Source: Nostoc sp. CHAB 5844
GTDB lineage: Bacteria > Cyanobacteriota > Cyanobacteriia > Cyanobacteriales > Nostocaceae
DNA: 64,000 bases
Reading direction: 5' to 3'
Assembly (NCBI RefSeq): GCF_020829595.1
Contig: NZ_JAIVFW010000001.1
Location: 186,001-250,000 of the forward strand
The notes under the pieces were generated by a model. That model saw only the letters and a list, made by a program, of their open reading frames with translations. It was not told the DNA's origin and did no database searches. Positions 46,065 to 55,493 of the stretch are shown in pieces. The position numbers were made by a program, and so were the translations under genes. The stretch's first letter is position 1. Every line of letters begins with the position of its first letter.

Positions 46065-47582
46065 CTACTCTGCCCAGGCTAGGCTACGCTGAACTGCTTT
46101 TTGCCAAGTAGTAAAGTTTGCCAAAGCGTTATTCCTAGCTGGATCAGGCTCAAAGATGCGGTCTATTTGCCGTTGACTGACTAATGTTGTGTAGCTGTCC
46201 CAAAATTCGGCTGCTAACCCAGCAGCAAAGGCTGCACCTTGTACGGTTGTATCGCGCATTTTCGGGCGTTCTACAGGAATACCTAACACATCAGCTTGAA
46301 ATTGCATGAGAAAGTTGTTTTCACAAGCACCGCCATCCACGATTAACCGTCCCATCGGAGTAGGAGAACAAGCATTGATGGCTTGAACGACTTCCACAAC
46401 TTGGTAAGCGATCGCCTCTAAAACAGCACGCACTAAATGCTGGGATTGAACACTGGCGGTGATGCCAAAAAAGGCTCCTCTGGCGCTCATATCCCAATAA
46501 GGCGCACCCAGTCCACTAAAGGCAGGCACAAAGTACACGCCGCCGTTATCTAGAACTTGGTTAGCCATTGCTTCAGTTTCTGCCGCCGTCTTGATCAGTT
46601 TGATGCCATCGCGCAACCATTGGATACAAGCACCACTGGTGAACATACTGCCTTCTAAAGCATATCCAATCTCTAAAGTACCGCTGTAGTGAGTTTGCGT
46701 CCATGCCAAAGTGGAAATCAGCCTATTTTGAGAACGTACAATTTCTGAGCCAGTGTGAGCTACCAAAAAGCTACCTGTGCCATAAGTACATTTCATTAAA
46801 CCGGGGCGATCGCAGCCATGACCAAACAATGCTGCTTGCTGGTCGCCTAAAATAGCGGTGATGGGAATTTCTACACCTAATAAGGCAGGATCAGTAACGC
46901 CAAATTTGCCTAAGCTGGGTTGAATCTGCGGCAGAATCTCAGATGGAATCTGAAAGATTTGGAGTAATGTTTCATCCCACGCGCAGGTTTTCAGGTTCAT
47001 TAACATTGTGCGACTGGCGTTGCTGTGGTCGGTTGCGTGGACTTTGCCGCCTGTTAATTTCCACAGCACCCAAGTATCAATAGTGCCTGCCAAAACATTG
47101 TTCAAGTCAAAGCCTGTAACGTTGTCTAATAACCATCTCAACTTCGTAGCGGAAAAATAAGCATCAATCACTAAACCAGTGCGGCCGTAAATTTCTGCTG
47201 CGTAACCTTGTGCTTGTAATTGATGGCAAAACGGTGCAGTGCGGCGGTCTTGCCAGACAATAGCTTTATGTAGAGGTTTACCAGTGGTCTTATCCCAAAT
47301 TAAGCAGGTTTCTCGCTGTACTGTTAATCCCATAGCGGCTATTGCTGATGGCGAAATCTGAGCATGAGCGATCGCATTTTGCATCACCCAGGATGTATCA
47401 TGCCAAATTTCTTCAGGGTTATGCTCTAACCATCCTGGTTGCGGATAATACTGTGTGAGTTCTTTATATGCTTGCCCAACAATTTGACCTGCTGCGTTAA
47501 ACACAAAAGCACGGTTGCCTGTTGTTCCCAAGTCCAAAGCCAAGATATAACCTGATGATGGAGATGTGCTGTCCAAGGTCAC
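46065..47582 (-). CDS. glpK: Glycerol kinase
   Basis: A 505-residue FGGY kinase. It phosphorylates glycerol to glycerol-3-phosphate. Motifs: LALDLGTTGNRAFVF (phosphate 1), AIVWQDRR (glycerol-binding Arg), GDQQAALFGHGC (phosphate 2) and GLGAPYWDMSARGAFFG. Start is a GTG at 47580-47582; no ATG is near. Length and motifs are normal for GlpK. It is a single gene; glpF or glpD are not next to it. Upstream lies a GAAGTATGAAGTGTG tandem repeat. Confidence 0.97.
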   Translation of the reverse strand: MTLDSTSPSSGYILALDLGTTGNRAFVFNAAGQIVGQAYKELTQYYPQPGWLEHNPEEIWHDTSWVMQNAIAHAQISPSAIAAMGLTVQRETCLIWDKTTGKPLHKAIVWQDRRTAPFCHQLQAQGYAAEIYGRTGLVIDAYFSATKLRWLLDNVTGFDLNNVLAGTIDTWVLWKLTGGKVHATDHSNASRTMLMNLKTCAWDETLLQIFQIPSEILPQIQPSLGKFGVTDPALLGVEIPITAILGDQQAALFGHGCDRPGLMKCTYGTGSFLVAHTGSEIVRSQNRLISTLAWTQTHYSGTLEIGYALEGSMFTSGACIQWLRDGIKLIKTAAETEAMANQVLDNGGVYFVPAFSGLGAPYWDMSARGAFFGITASVQSQHLVRAVLEAIAYQVVEVVQAINACSPTPMGRLIVDGGACENNFLMQFQADVLGIPVERPKMRDTTVQGAAFAAGLAAEFWDSYTTLVSQRQIDRIFEPDPARNNALANFTTWQKAVQRSLAWAE

Positions 47583-47789
47583 TTATGAAGTATGAAGTGT
47601 GAAGTGTGAAGTATGAAATATACTTTATATTGTTTGGGTAACAATATCACAAAGTATTGGCCTGACATAACGCCTCATGATACAGCATATTTCAAGTAAG
47701 TGAAGTACACCACTAAAGTTTCAAAGCTAGATAGAAAGCCTATTCTAATTCTGAATTCTGAATTCTGACTCCTGAATTCTGCTGTATTT
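47583..47789. repeat. Intergenic region with two short tandem repeats
   Basis: GAAGTATGAAGTGTGAAG units at 47586-47619 and GAATTCTGAATTCTGACTCCTG units at 47754-47782. The first is the same repeat as at 58957-58988 and the second as at 48534-48575. Confidence 0.75.
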
Positions 47790-48311
47790 CTACATTTTTT
47801 GCCAGTCTTCCCGACTCAGCCCGTAGACTAGCACTTCAGTTTTGAAGATTTCTGTTGTCCCTTGGAGTTGTTCGCCTAACTTCTGGGCTACACGCACAGA
47901 AGCAGTATTTTGAGGATGAATCAAACTAATAATATGCGATCGCTGTAATTGTGTAAAAGCATAGTTCATTGCTGCTGTTGCGGCTTCTGTAGCAAAGCCA
48001 CGTCCCCAATAAGCCCGACGCAACGACCAGCCAATCTCCAATCCAGGCCAACCTTCTGGTTGCCAACAGCCAATCCGACCAATCATTTCACCAGTTTGGC
48101 TTTCTTCAACAGCCCACAACCCATAGCCTCGGAGTTGCCAATGACCAACTATCATCGCCATATTCCGCCATGACTCCTCACGAGATAAAAGTTGACCAGC
48201 ACCGATGTAGCGCATCACTTCTGGATGTCCGCACATATCAGCGTAAGCATCCAAGTCTGCTTCACAAAACCCCCGCAGGATGAGGCGTTGAGTTTTCAGT
48301 TGAGGAATCAT
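47790..48311 (-). CDS. GNAT-family N-acetyltransferase (RimJ/RimL type)
   Basis: A 173-residue acetyltransferase starting TQRLILRGFCEADL, the usual RimJ/RimL N terminus, with the GNAT acetyl-CoA motif in EIGWSLRRAYWGRGFATEAAT and the C-terminal SLIHPQNTASVRVAQKLG. Substrates of this family include ribosomal proteins, peptides and small amines; none is indicated here. It is a single gene. Confidence 0.93.
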   Translation of the reverse strand: MIPQLKTQRLILRGFCEADLDAYADMCGHPEVMRYIGAGQLLSREESWRNMAMIVGHWQLRGYGLWAVEESQTGEMIGRIGCWQPEGWPGLEIGWSLRRAYWGRGFATEAATAAMNYAFTQLQRSHIISLIHPQNTASVRVAQKLGEQLQGTTEIFKTEVLVYGLSREDWQKM

Positions 48312-48514
48312 AGTAAGTAGCCATCATGAACTGCGTACACCAGAACACATGAAAGAGAGATTGAGGACTAGTATTTTTACTCAGCACTCAGCACTCAGCA
48401 CTTAGCACTTTCAAGTCAGTTGGACATAAATAATTGTAATTAGCACAAGGCAGGAGGGAAGAGGTTTTTAGCTATTTTGCCTTTGATTGGTATAGTTAAG
48501 TTTATTGTGTCTTC
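48312..48514. repeat. Intergenic region with CTCAGCA tandem repeats
   Basis: Units of CTCAGCA at 48379-48405 and a GAATTCT-type array at 48534-48575 that runs into the 3' end of the next gene. No gene seen. The acetyltransferase promoter must lie here. Confidence 0.7.
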
Positions 48515-49738
48515 CTACTGAATTCCTAATTTATTTATTCTGACTTCTGAATTCTGAATTCTGACTTCTAAATTCTTCAATATTATGTGTTTTTTTGCAT
48601 CAAAAGTAATTAAACCTTGTTGTTGTAATTTGCCTAGCAATCGTGTAATTGTAACTCTGGTAGTGCCGCAAGCACTAGCTATATCTTCATGAGTGAAGCG
48701 CACGCTGAAGCGAATCCCATCTTCTATGGATTCACCAACTTCCTGTTTCAAAAGCTCTAATAAATGGTGCAAACGGTCTCCTACTAATTGCTTTTTAGAG
48801 ATAACTAAAAATGATTCTGTCTGTTGTAACCGCTGATTGATTTTGGGTAACAAAGTTTGACTGAGTGTTGAGGTGACTGCTATTTCTGAGGCGTAAATTG
48901 GTACTAACTCGACATCAGATAAAGCTGTAGCTTGGTAAATGGATAGAGAAGTCATACTAGAGCCAAACACCATTTGTGTTTTTGCCAACCCTAGCAACAC
49001 TTCTTCGCCTGTTTCGCTATAGGTGCTGAGTTTGACCAAACCTCGACAAATATACCAAATAACTGAGGTATTCAGAGGAATAGTTTCGCCTTTAGGATGT
49101 TTGTATCTAGGACGGTTCTGAATGAAATCAGTGTAATTCTCGGCTAATTGTAATTCTGTTTGCTGGCGATCGCAAATATTCCGCAGTAGCCAGAGTAAAC
49201 ACACAGCTTGACTTTCTTGATTTCGTACCACTGTAACTGTTAAAGCTGCGTCAAAGTATTCGCCATGACGTTGTTGCAAGCGTATGACTAACTCTTTAGC
49301 TCTATCTGTATGACATAGCTGATTGAGTTCTCTGCGAAAGTGCTGCCGTTCTTCTAGACAGACAAAGTTAATCATTGCTTTGCCTATCAGAAACTGTTTG
49401 GAAATATTCAGCAATTTTGCTGCGGTTAGGTTAGCGTTTTGAATAATTCCTTCTGTATTAGTGACTAAATAGCCATCTGGTGCATACTCAAATAAATCTT
49501 GGTAATGTTGCCGTTCTGTTTCTAGTAAATTTTGTGTTTCTTTTAGTGCTTCGTTTTGCTGATACAGTTCCTCCGCTGCTAACTGTAGCATCTTGGATGT
49601 GCTGTAAAGTTCTTGAAAAGCTTGTGGTAGCATATCGGGAGGAATCCAAGGCAAAATACTAGCAGTTTGGTACAAATCTGCTAGCGGTTTGTGCAAGGCT
49701 TCTAAACGTTGGATAAATAGTTTTACGTTCATCTTCAA
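48515..49738 (-). CDS. PAS domain-containing CRP/FNR-family transcription regulator
   Basis: A 407-residue protein. N-terminal helices (1-75), a PAS domain (about 77-195, APDGYLVTNTEGIIQNANLTA), a cyclic-nucleotide-like beta-roll (about 212-290), and a C-terminal Crp helix-turn-helix (about 345-390, RFTHEDIASACGTTRVTITRLLGKLQQQGLI). A CRP protein with an N-terminal PAS module is rare. The last 17 residues (EVRIQNSEVRINKLGIQ) are encoded in a GAATTCT tandem repeat. It probably senses a small ligand or redox state and binds DNA; targets are unknown. Its sensor resembles that of the PAS-receiver protein at 35715. Confidence 0.92.
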   Translation of the reverse strand: MKMNVKLFIQRLEALHKPLADLYQTASILPWIPPDMLPQAFQELYSTSKMLQLAAEELYQQNEALKETQNLLETERQHYQDLFEYAPDGYLVTNTEGIIQNANLTAAKLLNISKQFLIGKAMINFVCLEERQHFRRELNQLCHTDRAKELVIRLQQRHGEYFDAALTVTVVRNQESQAVCLLWLLRNICDRQQTELQLAENYTDFIQNRPRYKHPKGETIPLNTSVIWYICRGLVKLSTYSETGEEVLLGLAKTQMVFGSSMTSLSIYQATALSDVELVPIYASEIAVTSTLSQTLLPKINQRLQQTESFLVISKKQLVGDRLHHLLELLKQEVGESIEDGIRFSVRFTHEDIASACGTTRVTITRLLGKLQQQGLITFDAKKHIILKNLEVRIQNSEVRINKLGIQ

Positions 49739-50397
49739 TCCCTGCTACTTGTTTGCTGAGATTCAACAAAAACATCACATTTCAATAATTCTATAAAGCA
49801 TGACAGTATCCTAGACAAAGCTACGACTTTATGCTTTATATTAGCAATAATTACTGATAAATTAATTTGCAATATTTTCATTAATTCCTTTATGTGTGAG
49901 TTTGACAACTCAACCTATAATAGATAGTTGATCAACTTAGTCACTGCAAATTTATTTTGTTCACAGTATTCTCATATATATAATAGATGTTATATTGAGA
50001 ATTATTTATAATATTCAGAATAATTTATCAACACAGATTCAGCCCAAAGTTATCTTACAGCTTACTGGTATGCATTGCTTTTAATTTTGTGACAAAACTT
50101 TAACATTTAGCTAAAAACTCTGATATCTAAGGCTGAATAAAGGCTGCGATCGCGTGGCACTCTTTTAGAGTATTTTTTCAATATCGATATTTTGTTCTCA
50201 ACATGATTTGTATTTTCCTATATCACACCCTGCAAAGATTCCGGTTTACTTTATCAACTTATTAGTGCATAAATATGGTTTATGCACTTTTGAGTATCCT
50301 AGCTTAACAATACGTGTTACTTTTTGCCCTAGCTTCTATCAAAAGAATAAAGCCACTACTACTGTAGGTATAGCCTTATCTGTAGTAACAAAATCAG
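49739..50397. other. AT-rich intergenic region
   Basis: About 660 bases upstream of the PAS-CRP gene and downstream of the thioredoxin-fold gene. It is very AT-rich, includes one GCGATCGC octamer near 50146 and no credible reading frame; a 71-codon frame at its right end looks random. The PAS-CRP promoter lies at its left side. Confidence 0.5.
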
Positions 50398-51687
50398 CTA
50401 ACGTAAACCATCATTATCAATAGCACTGTAGTTATCGCCCTGTAAAAGTCCCAGCCAAGGGTCAGAATTAGGAGTCAAAAAAAGTTGAGCATAAACTTTA
50501 TCGTTCAACTCAACTAAGTTACTTGTTTGACCATCCTGCGTAAACCATTGATGAATTTGGCTGTGCAGCATATATTCATTTCTCACTGTATCTAAAGCCA
50601 TCAAAGTTTCAAATTTATTGACTAATTTCTGCAAATTTCCGGCTTCAGTTTTGGCAGATGAAAATTTTTTCGCACCTATCAAAGAGATGCTATTTTGATC
50701 TAGTTTGGCATCATTGGCATAAAGTTGAGCGATTTTGTTCCAGGCTTCTTGGTCGGTAATTTCTGCCAAGGTATTACGATTTTCTTCAGCACCAGAACGC
50801 AGAACATTCAGCATCGGGTTTTCGACTGCCATTTTAGTTACCGCCAGAGAACCTGCAACTTCTGCTGTCGGTGGTTGGTCGGTATTTGGCAAGTCTACCA
50901 GTTTTGGCGGAGATTGAATACGCAAGCGAGATAAATCAGCTCTCCATTGAGTTTGGATTGCATTCAGGCGATCGCTATGGTATTTCTTTAAGAAAGCCTG
51001 ACGTTTTGCGGTAGGAAGTTTGCTGTATTCTATCGCTGCAACTTCAGCTTGTTGTAGCTGGCGCAAAAAAGCTTTGGGGCCGTAGAGTCCAGGAATTGCA
51101 TCAATGGGACGACCTGACTGATCTAATATATAGTGAATGCTGTTACCTGTGATTGTTCGCTCTAGCTTGCGACCATCACCAAAATCAATTGTTACTTTGG
51201 GTACAGGGCGGACTGACTGCCAGTGTAAAATAAAGCGGTCTTGCAAAACTTGAGAAATTGACGCATTAGGATACAACGCTACCCGAAAAAACCGACTATT
51301 AGCACAACTTAAATCCTGATCTAGTCTACCTAGCAAATGCAGAGATAAAATTGGTTTATCACTAGCTTTGGCAGCTGCTTTCGCTGCTTCTAAATCAGTG
51401 TACCAGTACAGACCAGAGGCGTAGCAGTCTCGCTGTTGACAAAGTTCATCTAAAGCTGCACGAATTTTAGCATCTGGGAGAACTGTACCTAAAGAGCGAG
51501 GATTAAGTTCATTTTTGTGAGATTGGAGAAATTTTTGTAATCCTTGATTTCCCTGTTTCCGTAACACCGCAACTTCTTGAGATAGTGCAGAAGTTTCATT
51601 TACAGGCGTTTGTGCTTTAGCTGTTGGCACAAAATTTAAAGTAACCAAAATCAAAACAAAGGCATTTGTAAAGTTTGTTAATCTCAT
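50398..51687 (-). CDS. Exported thioredoxin-fold-like protein
   Basis: A 429-residue protein with a signal peptide (FVLILVTLNFVPTAKAQ). Residues about 93-215 look like a thioredoxin-fold domain (YTDLEAAKAAAKASDKPILSLHLLGR ... VTIDFGDG ... HYILDQSGRPIDAIPGLYGPKAFLRQL), but the usual CxxC pair is missing; a single Cys at the equivalent area (DLSCANSRFF) remains. The rest is helical and unrecognised. It is probably periplasmic. It is alone on its strand, next to an intergenic region with a MITE. Confidence 0.75.
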   Translation of the reverse strand: MRLTNFTNAFVLILVTLNFVPTAKAQTPVNETSALSQEVAVLRKQGNQGLQKFLQSHKNELNPRSLGTVLPDAKIRAALDELCQQRDCYASGLYWYTDLEAAKAAAKASDKPILSLHLLGRLDQDLSCANSRFFRVALYPNASISQVLQDRFILHWQSVRPVPKVTIDFGDGRKLERTITGNSIHYILDQSGRPIDAIPGLYGPKAFLRQLQQAEVAAIEYSKLPTAKRQAFLKKYHSDRLNAIQTQWRADLSRLRIQSPPKLVDLPNTDQPPTAEVAGSLAVTKMAVENPMLNVLRSGAEENRNTLAEITDQEAWNKIAQLYANDAKLDQNSISLIGAKKFSSAKTEAGNLQKLVNKFETLMALDTVRNEYMLHSQIHQWFTQDGQTSNLVELNDKVYAQLFLTPNSDPWLGLLQGDNYSAIDNDGLR

Positions 51688-52434
51688 ATATTTTCAGAAC
51701 AATAGAAATTGTTGGTAATTGAAGACATTTATTTTTCGAGTCTACATCAGCAGATTATATTTTTATAGCTCAATTAGAGGTGCGATCGCTCAAGAAGTAT
51801 TTTCCTAAGTCAAGCTGGAATATAAAGACTTGATATATGCTTTTAAAGTTTCTGCTTACAACCAACATTTATCTAGCTAATATACATCTACTTGTTTACT
51901 GTTAGTAACAATCTGATACCAATTTAATGTGAAGTTACACATATCTTGATCCCCCTAAATCCCCCTTCAAAAGGGGGACTTGAAGAAGAATTTTCCCCCC
52001 TGCTTTTTAAGGGGGCTATGGGGGATCGAATTCTATGCAGCTTTATAAAAAATTGGTATGAAATATCAAAGTAATTTATATTGTCGGTTAATTAAAAATT
52101 TATATATATCCTAAAATATGCGAATAAATTGCAGTTTTATAAAGATTAGCCAACACAAAAAATCAGTAATTTTTCTCTTTAGCTATCCACCAATGTTCTT
52201 TTATAGTGCTGATAGTTGCGTTGTGTTACTTCGTGAATAAATCTTCTATTTATCATATTCAGTGTGTATTTATCAACTCAATTTTAGTTGCTTTTTAGAT
52301 GAGTTTTATTTCAGGGAATTGATTTTAAAACAGCAACATAATGATGTATTTGACACGAAGATATAACTCAGAATTTTAGGCTCATAGCATAACGCAACTT
52401 CTGCCAGCCTTACTTACAAAATTACATCACCAAA
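51688..52434. other. AT-rich intergenic region containing MITE copy C
   Basis: About 750 bases between divergent genes. Apart from the MITE (51917-52058) it is AT-rich with no credible gene. Promoters for the exported thioredoxin-fold protein (left end) and small exported protein (right end) are expected. Confidence 0.55.
51917..52058. mobile_element. MITE, TACCAATT family, copy C (142 bp)
   Basis: Ends TACCAATT and AATTGGTA exactly inverted; flanked by the direct repeat TGA (51914-51916 and 52059-52061). Interior contains GATCCCCC...GGGGGATC segments. Same family as copies A and B; its different target triplet (TGA rather than TTA) supports a TNA target rule. Confidence 0.88.
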
Positions 52435-52755
52435 ATGAAGCAATATAGTTGTCCTCTCCTAGCACTGCTGTTAAGTGTAGTCTCTAGTTTTATGTGCATT
52501 CCCTGTCGTGCTGAAGTTGCCACAGAAGCCAATACTGAATTAAATAACAATATTTCATCCGAGAAAACTTCATTTAATAAAAATGAGCGATCGCCTGTAA
52601 GTAATACAGATGATTCTGCAAATGCTAAATCAACAGTCATCTCGGAAAATTCTGAGAATACAGCTTCTTTAAGAGAGAACCAAGCTAATCTTCAACCTAA
52701 GTTCCGTATCCCTATCAGCAGTAGAATTTTTGCTGCACCTTCAATGCAACAGTAG
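52435..52755 (+). CDS. Small exported hypothetical protein
   Basis: A 106-residue ATG-started protein with a signal peptide (CPLLALLLSVVSSFMCIPCRA) and a hydrophilic, Ser/Asn/Glu-rich mature part (TELNNNISSEKTS, SENTASLRENQANLQP). Short length and low complexity suggest a disordered periplasmic protein. No family is recognised. It converges on a glycosyltransferase gene, with a 33-bp palindrome between them. Confidence 0.6.
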   Translation: MKQYSCPLLALLLSVVSSFMCIPCRAEVATEANTELNNNISSEKTSFNKNERSPVSNTDDSANAKSTVISENSENTASLRENQANLQPKFRIPISSRIFAAPSMQQ

Positions 52756-52780
52756 AATAGCACTTATATTTGATTGACTC

Positions 52781-52813
52781 AGATCCCCGACTTCTTCAAG
52801 AAGTCGGGGATCT
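52781..52813. terminator. 33-bp palindrome AGATCCCCGACTTCTT (copy 3) between convergent genes
   Basis: Arms AGATCCCCGACTTCTT and AAGAAGTCGGGGATCT around CA; sits between two gene ends. Same sequence as 28302-28334, with the copy at 10796 diverged in the centre. It may serve as a bidirectional terminator here. Confidence 0.6.
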
Positions 52814-52830
52814 ATTTGTTCACAAATAAT

Positions 52831-54063
52831 TTAGGACTGCTGTAGCAGAACTTGCTCATAACGTTTTCCAGCGATATCCCATGTGAATTCTATTTCTACT
52901 AATTGTCTGCCGTGATGAGACAATTCTGAACGCAACTGTGGATGATCAAATAGTTGGCTAATAGCTGTGACGTATTCTGCTGGTGTATTTGCTCTGAAAG
53001 CGCGTAATGGTTGATCAGCAATATCTACAGCTAAACCTTCCAAACCGCGATCGCTTGCTACTACTGGTACACCAGCAGCCATTGCTTCCAAAGTTTTATT
53101 TTTAATGCCAAAACCGGTTCTGAGTGGGACTACACAAACTGTAGACTGATGTAAGTATTCTGCCATTGAAGACACACGACCAGTCACAATAACACCAGGA
53201 ATATTTTTCAACTCTAAAACTTCTGGTGTCGGTCTAGCACCAACAATACTAAATGTGGTGTCTGGATAATGTTGTTGCAATTTAGGTAAGACTTCAACAG
53301 CAAAAAAACGTGCTGCATCAATATTATGAGAAGCATCCATCGCGCCAACGAAGATTAACCGATGTCCGCCTGGATCTTGGTGACGATAAGGGAACAGTTC
53401 TAAATCTACACCGTTGGGAATAACTTTGATTTCTAGATCAGGACGCAGTTTAAGGAATTCTTGGCGATCGTCTTCTGTAGTCACCACAATGTTAGAAAAT
53501 TTATTGCAGTAACGCTGCTCGTAGCGCTTGAGAATCAGAGACAAGTATAGGCGATCGCGCAGTGCATTTTGCGCCGCACCCATTTCTAAATGATCGCGAA
53601 TCCAGCCGTATACTGAACTATGGACATCAACTACCGTATTTACGCTGTTACGGTATTCTGGTCTAACATAAATCTCATTTACACTATGTTCACAAGTAAT
53701 TACATCAAACTTACTTGTACGGACATAATCATCAACACAAGCTTGAATCTCTGGAGAATAACGATGGAGAACGTTTGGAGGTGTAGCTTTTAGTACTGAC
53801 TCCAGAAAGCGCACTGTCTTACCGAATAAACGAGCGATCGCATTTTTTTCTTGGGGTTGTGGCGGTAGAGGAAAAACAATCAATTTACTTACATATTTCC
53901 GTAATTCCTCTATCTCGGCAGATGTTGTTTCCTTGTTATTCTGTGTAATCAACGTTACGTCGTGGTTATATTGAAGATATCTCAGTAAATTAAAAGTTCT
54001 AATTTCTGTTCCTCCACGGCTAGGCGGATATGGAAATGTGGACGATAGCATTAATATCCGCAT
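52831..54063 (-). CDS. Glycosyltransferase family 4-like protein
   Basis: A 410-residue GT-B-fold protein. N-terminal MRILMLSSTFPYPPSRGGTEIR binds the acceptor side; the C-terminal donor region contains RLIFVGAMDASHNIDAARF and PLRTGFGIKNKTLEAMAAGVPVVAS, with the E-x7-E type glycosyltransferase signature. It would add a sugar from a nucleotide donor to a polysaccharide or glycolipid. It is divergent from a second glycosyltransferase gene (54223), with 159 bases between. Confidence 0.93.
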   Translation of the reverse strand: MRILMLSSTFPYPPSRGGTEIRTFNLLRYLQYNHDVTLITQNNKETTSAEIEELRKYVSKLIVFPLPPQPQEKNAIARLFGKTVRFLESVLKATPPNVLHRYSPEIQACVDDYVRTSKFDVITCEHSVNEIYVRPEYRNSVNTVVDVHSSVYGWIRDHLEMGAAQNALRDRLYLSLILKRYEQRYCNKFSNIVVTTEDDRQEFLKLRPDLEIKVIPNGVDLELFPYRHQDPGGHRLIFVGAMDASHNIDAARFFAVEVLPKLQQHYPDTTFSIVGARPTPEVLELKNIPGVIVTGRVSSMAEYLHQSTVCVVPLRTGFGIKNKTLEAMAAGVPVVASDRGLEGLAVDIADQPLRAFRANTPAEYVTAISQLFDHPQLRSELSHHGRQLVEIEFTWDIAGKRYEQVLLQQS

Positions 54064-54222
54064 ATAATTTCTCTGCTCCTTTTTTTAGTAAATCTTGTTA
54101 TGCAACCATTTCGTTAATCGATAATACTTTAACTTTTATTTTGGAAAATGTAAGCTGATTCTGTTCAAGTAATTATCCTAATTTTATTCAGCAAATTTGC
54201 AGTAAATTCCTCAACAAATAAT
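54064..54222. promoter_or_regulatory. Divergent promoter region of two glycosyltransferase genes
   Basis: A short AT-rich region that must hold the promoters of the two divergent glycosyltransferase genes. No specific regulator site is recognised. A purine-rich GAGCAG/GGAGCAGAG stretch lies just before the start at 54063. Confidence 0.4.
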
Positions 54223-55176
54223 ATGAGTAACAAACCGCTTCTGTCTATTATTACTCCTACTTTGGGTAAATTTTCTAATTATTGGCTAGAAAATCTTTTA
54301 AAAATTGAAGGTTCTGTTCAATTCATTTTAGTTTATCCACCTAAAGTGAAACCCAAAGAAATAGACGATCCCAGAGTCACAGAAATAATTAGTCCTTATA
54401 AAGGAGAGATGCCACAAAGATTTGTGGGGTTACTCAATGCTCAAGGAGACTATATTTTAGCCTTGGATGATGATGATTATGTGCATCCTCAAGTGTGCGA
54501 ATTATCAACTAAATATTTTCAAAGATTTCCTGAAAGTTGGATTTTGCGGTTACAAAAGCTGAATATTGATATTAATGATGAAAAACTTATCCAACAACCG
54601 TGGGAACCCATTCCTGATGTTACGCAATTAGAAATATGCAAAAAAACTCCTGAAAATCCTTATCCTTATCAAAAAGGTAACTACAAGGGTTTATTAGAAG
54701 TTCCCATTGCTCCCTTAGACAAAAATTTTGATTGGCGTTATCTTTTCTGGCCATTCTTAACCAGAAAAGATAACGAAGGTTATCATGTTGAGAATTTTAA
54801 TAACGTTGTTTGGCGAAATGATCTAATTCAACAAGCGCTACCTGAACTTTCACAAGCAACAAAAGTCATGGGTGCAGTGACTTGGATACCCTCAAGTGGG
54901 TTTGATAGATTATCTGGTTTATTTGTACAAGCTAACTTTTTCGAGAAAGATACTACTATCGGTCACTGGATGCCAAAACCAGAACAGATTAGATATATAG
55001 ATAAAGATCCTGCTTTAAAGCCACCTAGATTTCATGTAATTTCTGATGCCTTATTAATTAAACACTTTCCCCAATACGGTTATTTGTGGAATCTTGTGTT
55101 TAGCAAATTATATGCTGTTCCGAGAACTGCCGGGAAATTAATCAGGTTGAAGTTAGTTAAAAAAGGGCAGAAGTAA
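54223..55176 (+). CDS. Glycosyltransferase family 2-like protein
   Basis: A 317-residue protein with the GT-A signature LLSIITPTLGKFSNYW at the N terminus, a DDDDYVHPQ motif (D-x-D type) in ILALDDDDYVHPQ, and a basic C-terminal tail. It is shorter than usual polysaccharide polymerases and has no membrane helices. It probably transfers a sugar in envelope or exopolysaccharide synthesis together with the divergent GT4 enzyme. The exact acceptor is unknown. Confidence 0.85.
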   Translation: MSNKPLLSIITPTLGKFSNYWLENLLKIEGSVQFILVYPPKVKPKEIDDPRVTEIISPYKGEMPQRFVGLLNAQGDYILALDDDDYVHPQVCELSTKYFQRFPESWILRLQKLNIDINDEKLIQQPWEPIPDVTQLEICKKTPENPYPYQKGNYKGLLEVPIAPLDKNFDWRYLFWPFLTRKDNEGYHVENFNNVVWRNDLIQQALPELSQATKVMGAVTWIPSSGFDRLSGLFVQANFFEKDTTIGHWMPKPEQIRYIDKDPALKPPRFHVISDALLIKHFPQYGYLWNLVFSKLYAVPRTAGKLIRLKLVKKGQK

Positions 55177-55493
55177 TTTGTCAACAAGAGGCAGAGGGGA
55201 TGGGGAGCAGAGGGGCAGAGGGGAAACGCCGTACTTGAAAGTAGGGGCTGGCAAAATTGACGCTTTGTGCCTCGTACTACGTGCCTGGACACAATGGTTT
55301 TCTTTGTCTCCACGGATAAATCTGGGGGCTTGTAACCATGTGGCAGAGGGTTTTGTTCTTCCTGCCGCTCTGCCCCTCTGCCTCTTCCGTCAGAATACGG
55401 TAATACCGAAAGAAATATCTCAGATCTTGCGCCTGACGATTGAAATCGCAGCTACACGGACAAAGCCTGCCTCTCGCGCTTGCGTCAGATGTT
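55177..55493. repeat. Intergenic repeat-rich region upstream of Yfr1-like genes
   Basis: Contains a GGCAGAGGGG-type purine array (55186-55224) and its complement CTCTGCCCCTCTGCC (55365-55384), which could fold together, and the CTCAGATCTTGC element (55419-55495) also seen at 37152. No gene credible; it lies downstream of the small RNA genes in their transcription direction. Confidence 0.6.

Noticed and set aside
50208-50423. A 71-codon plus-strand frame
   Set aside because: Overlaps the end of the thioredoxin-fold gene, lacks a ribosome site and reads as random AT-rich sequence.
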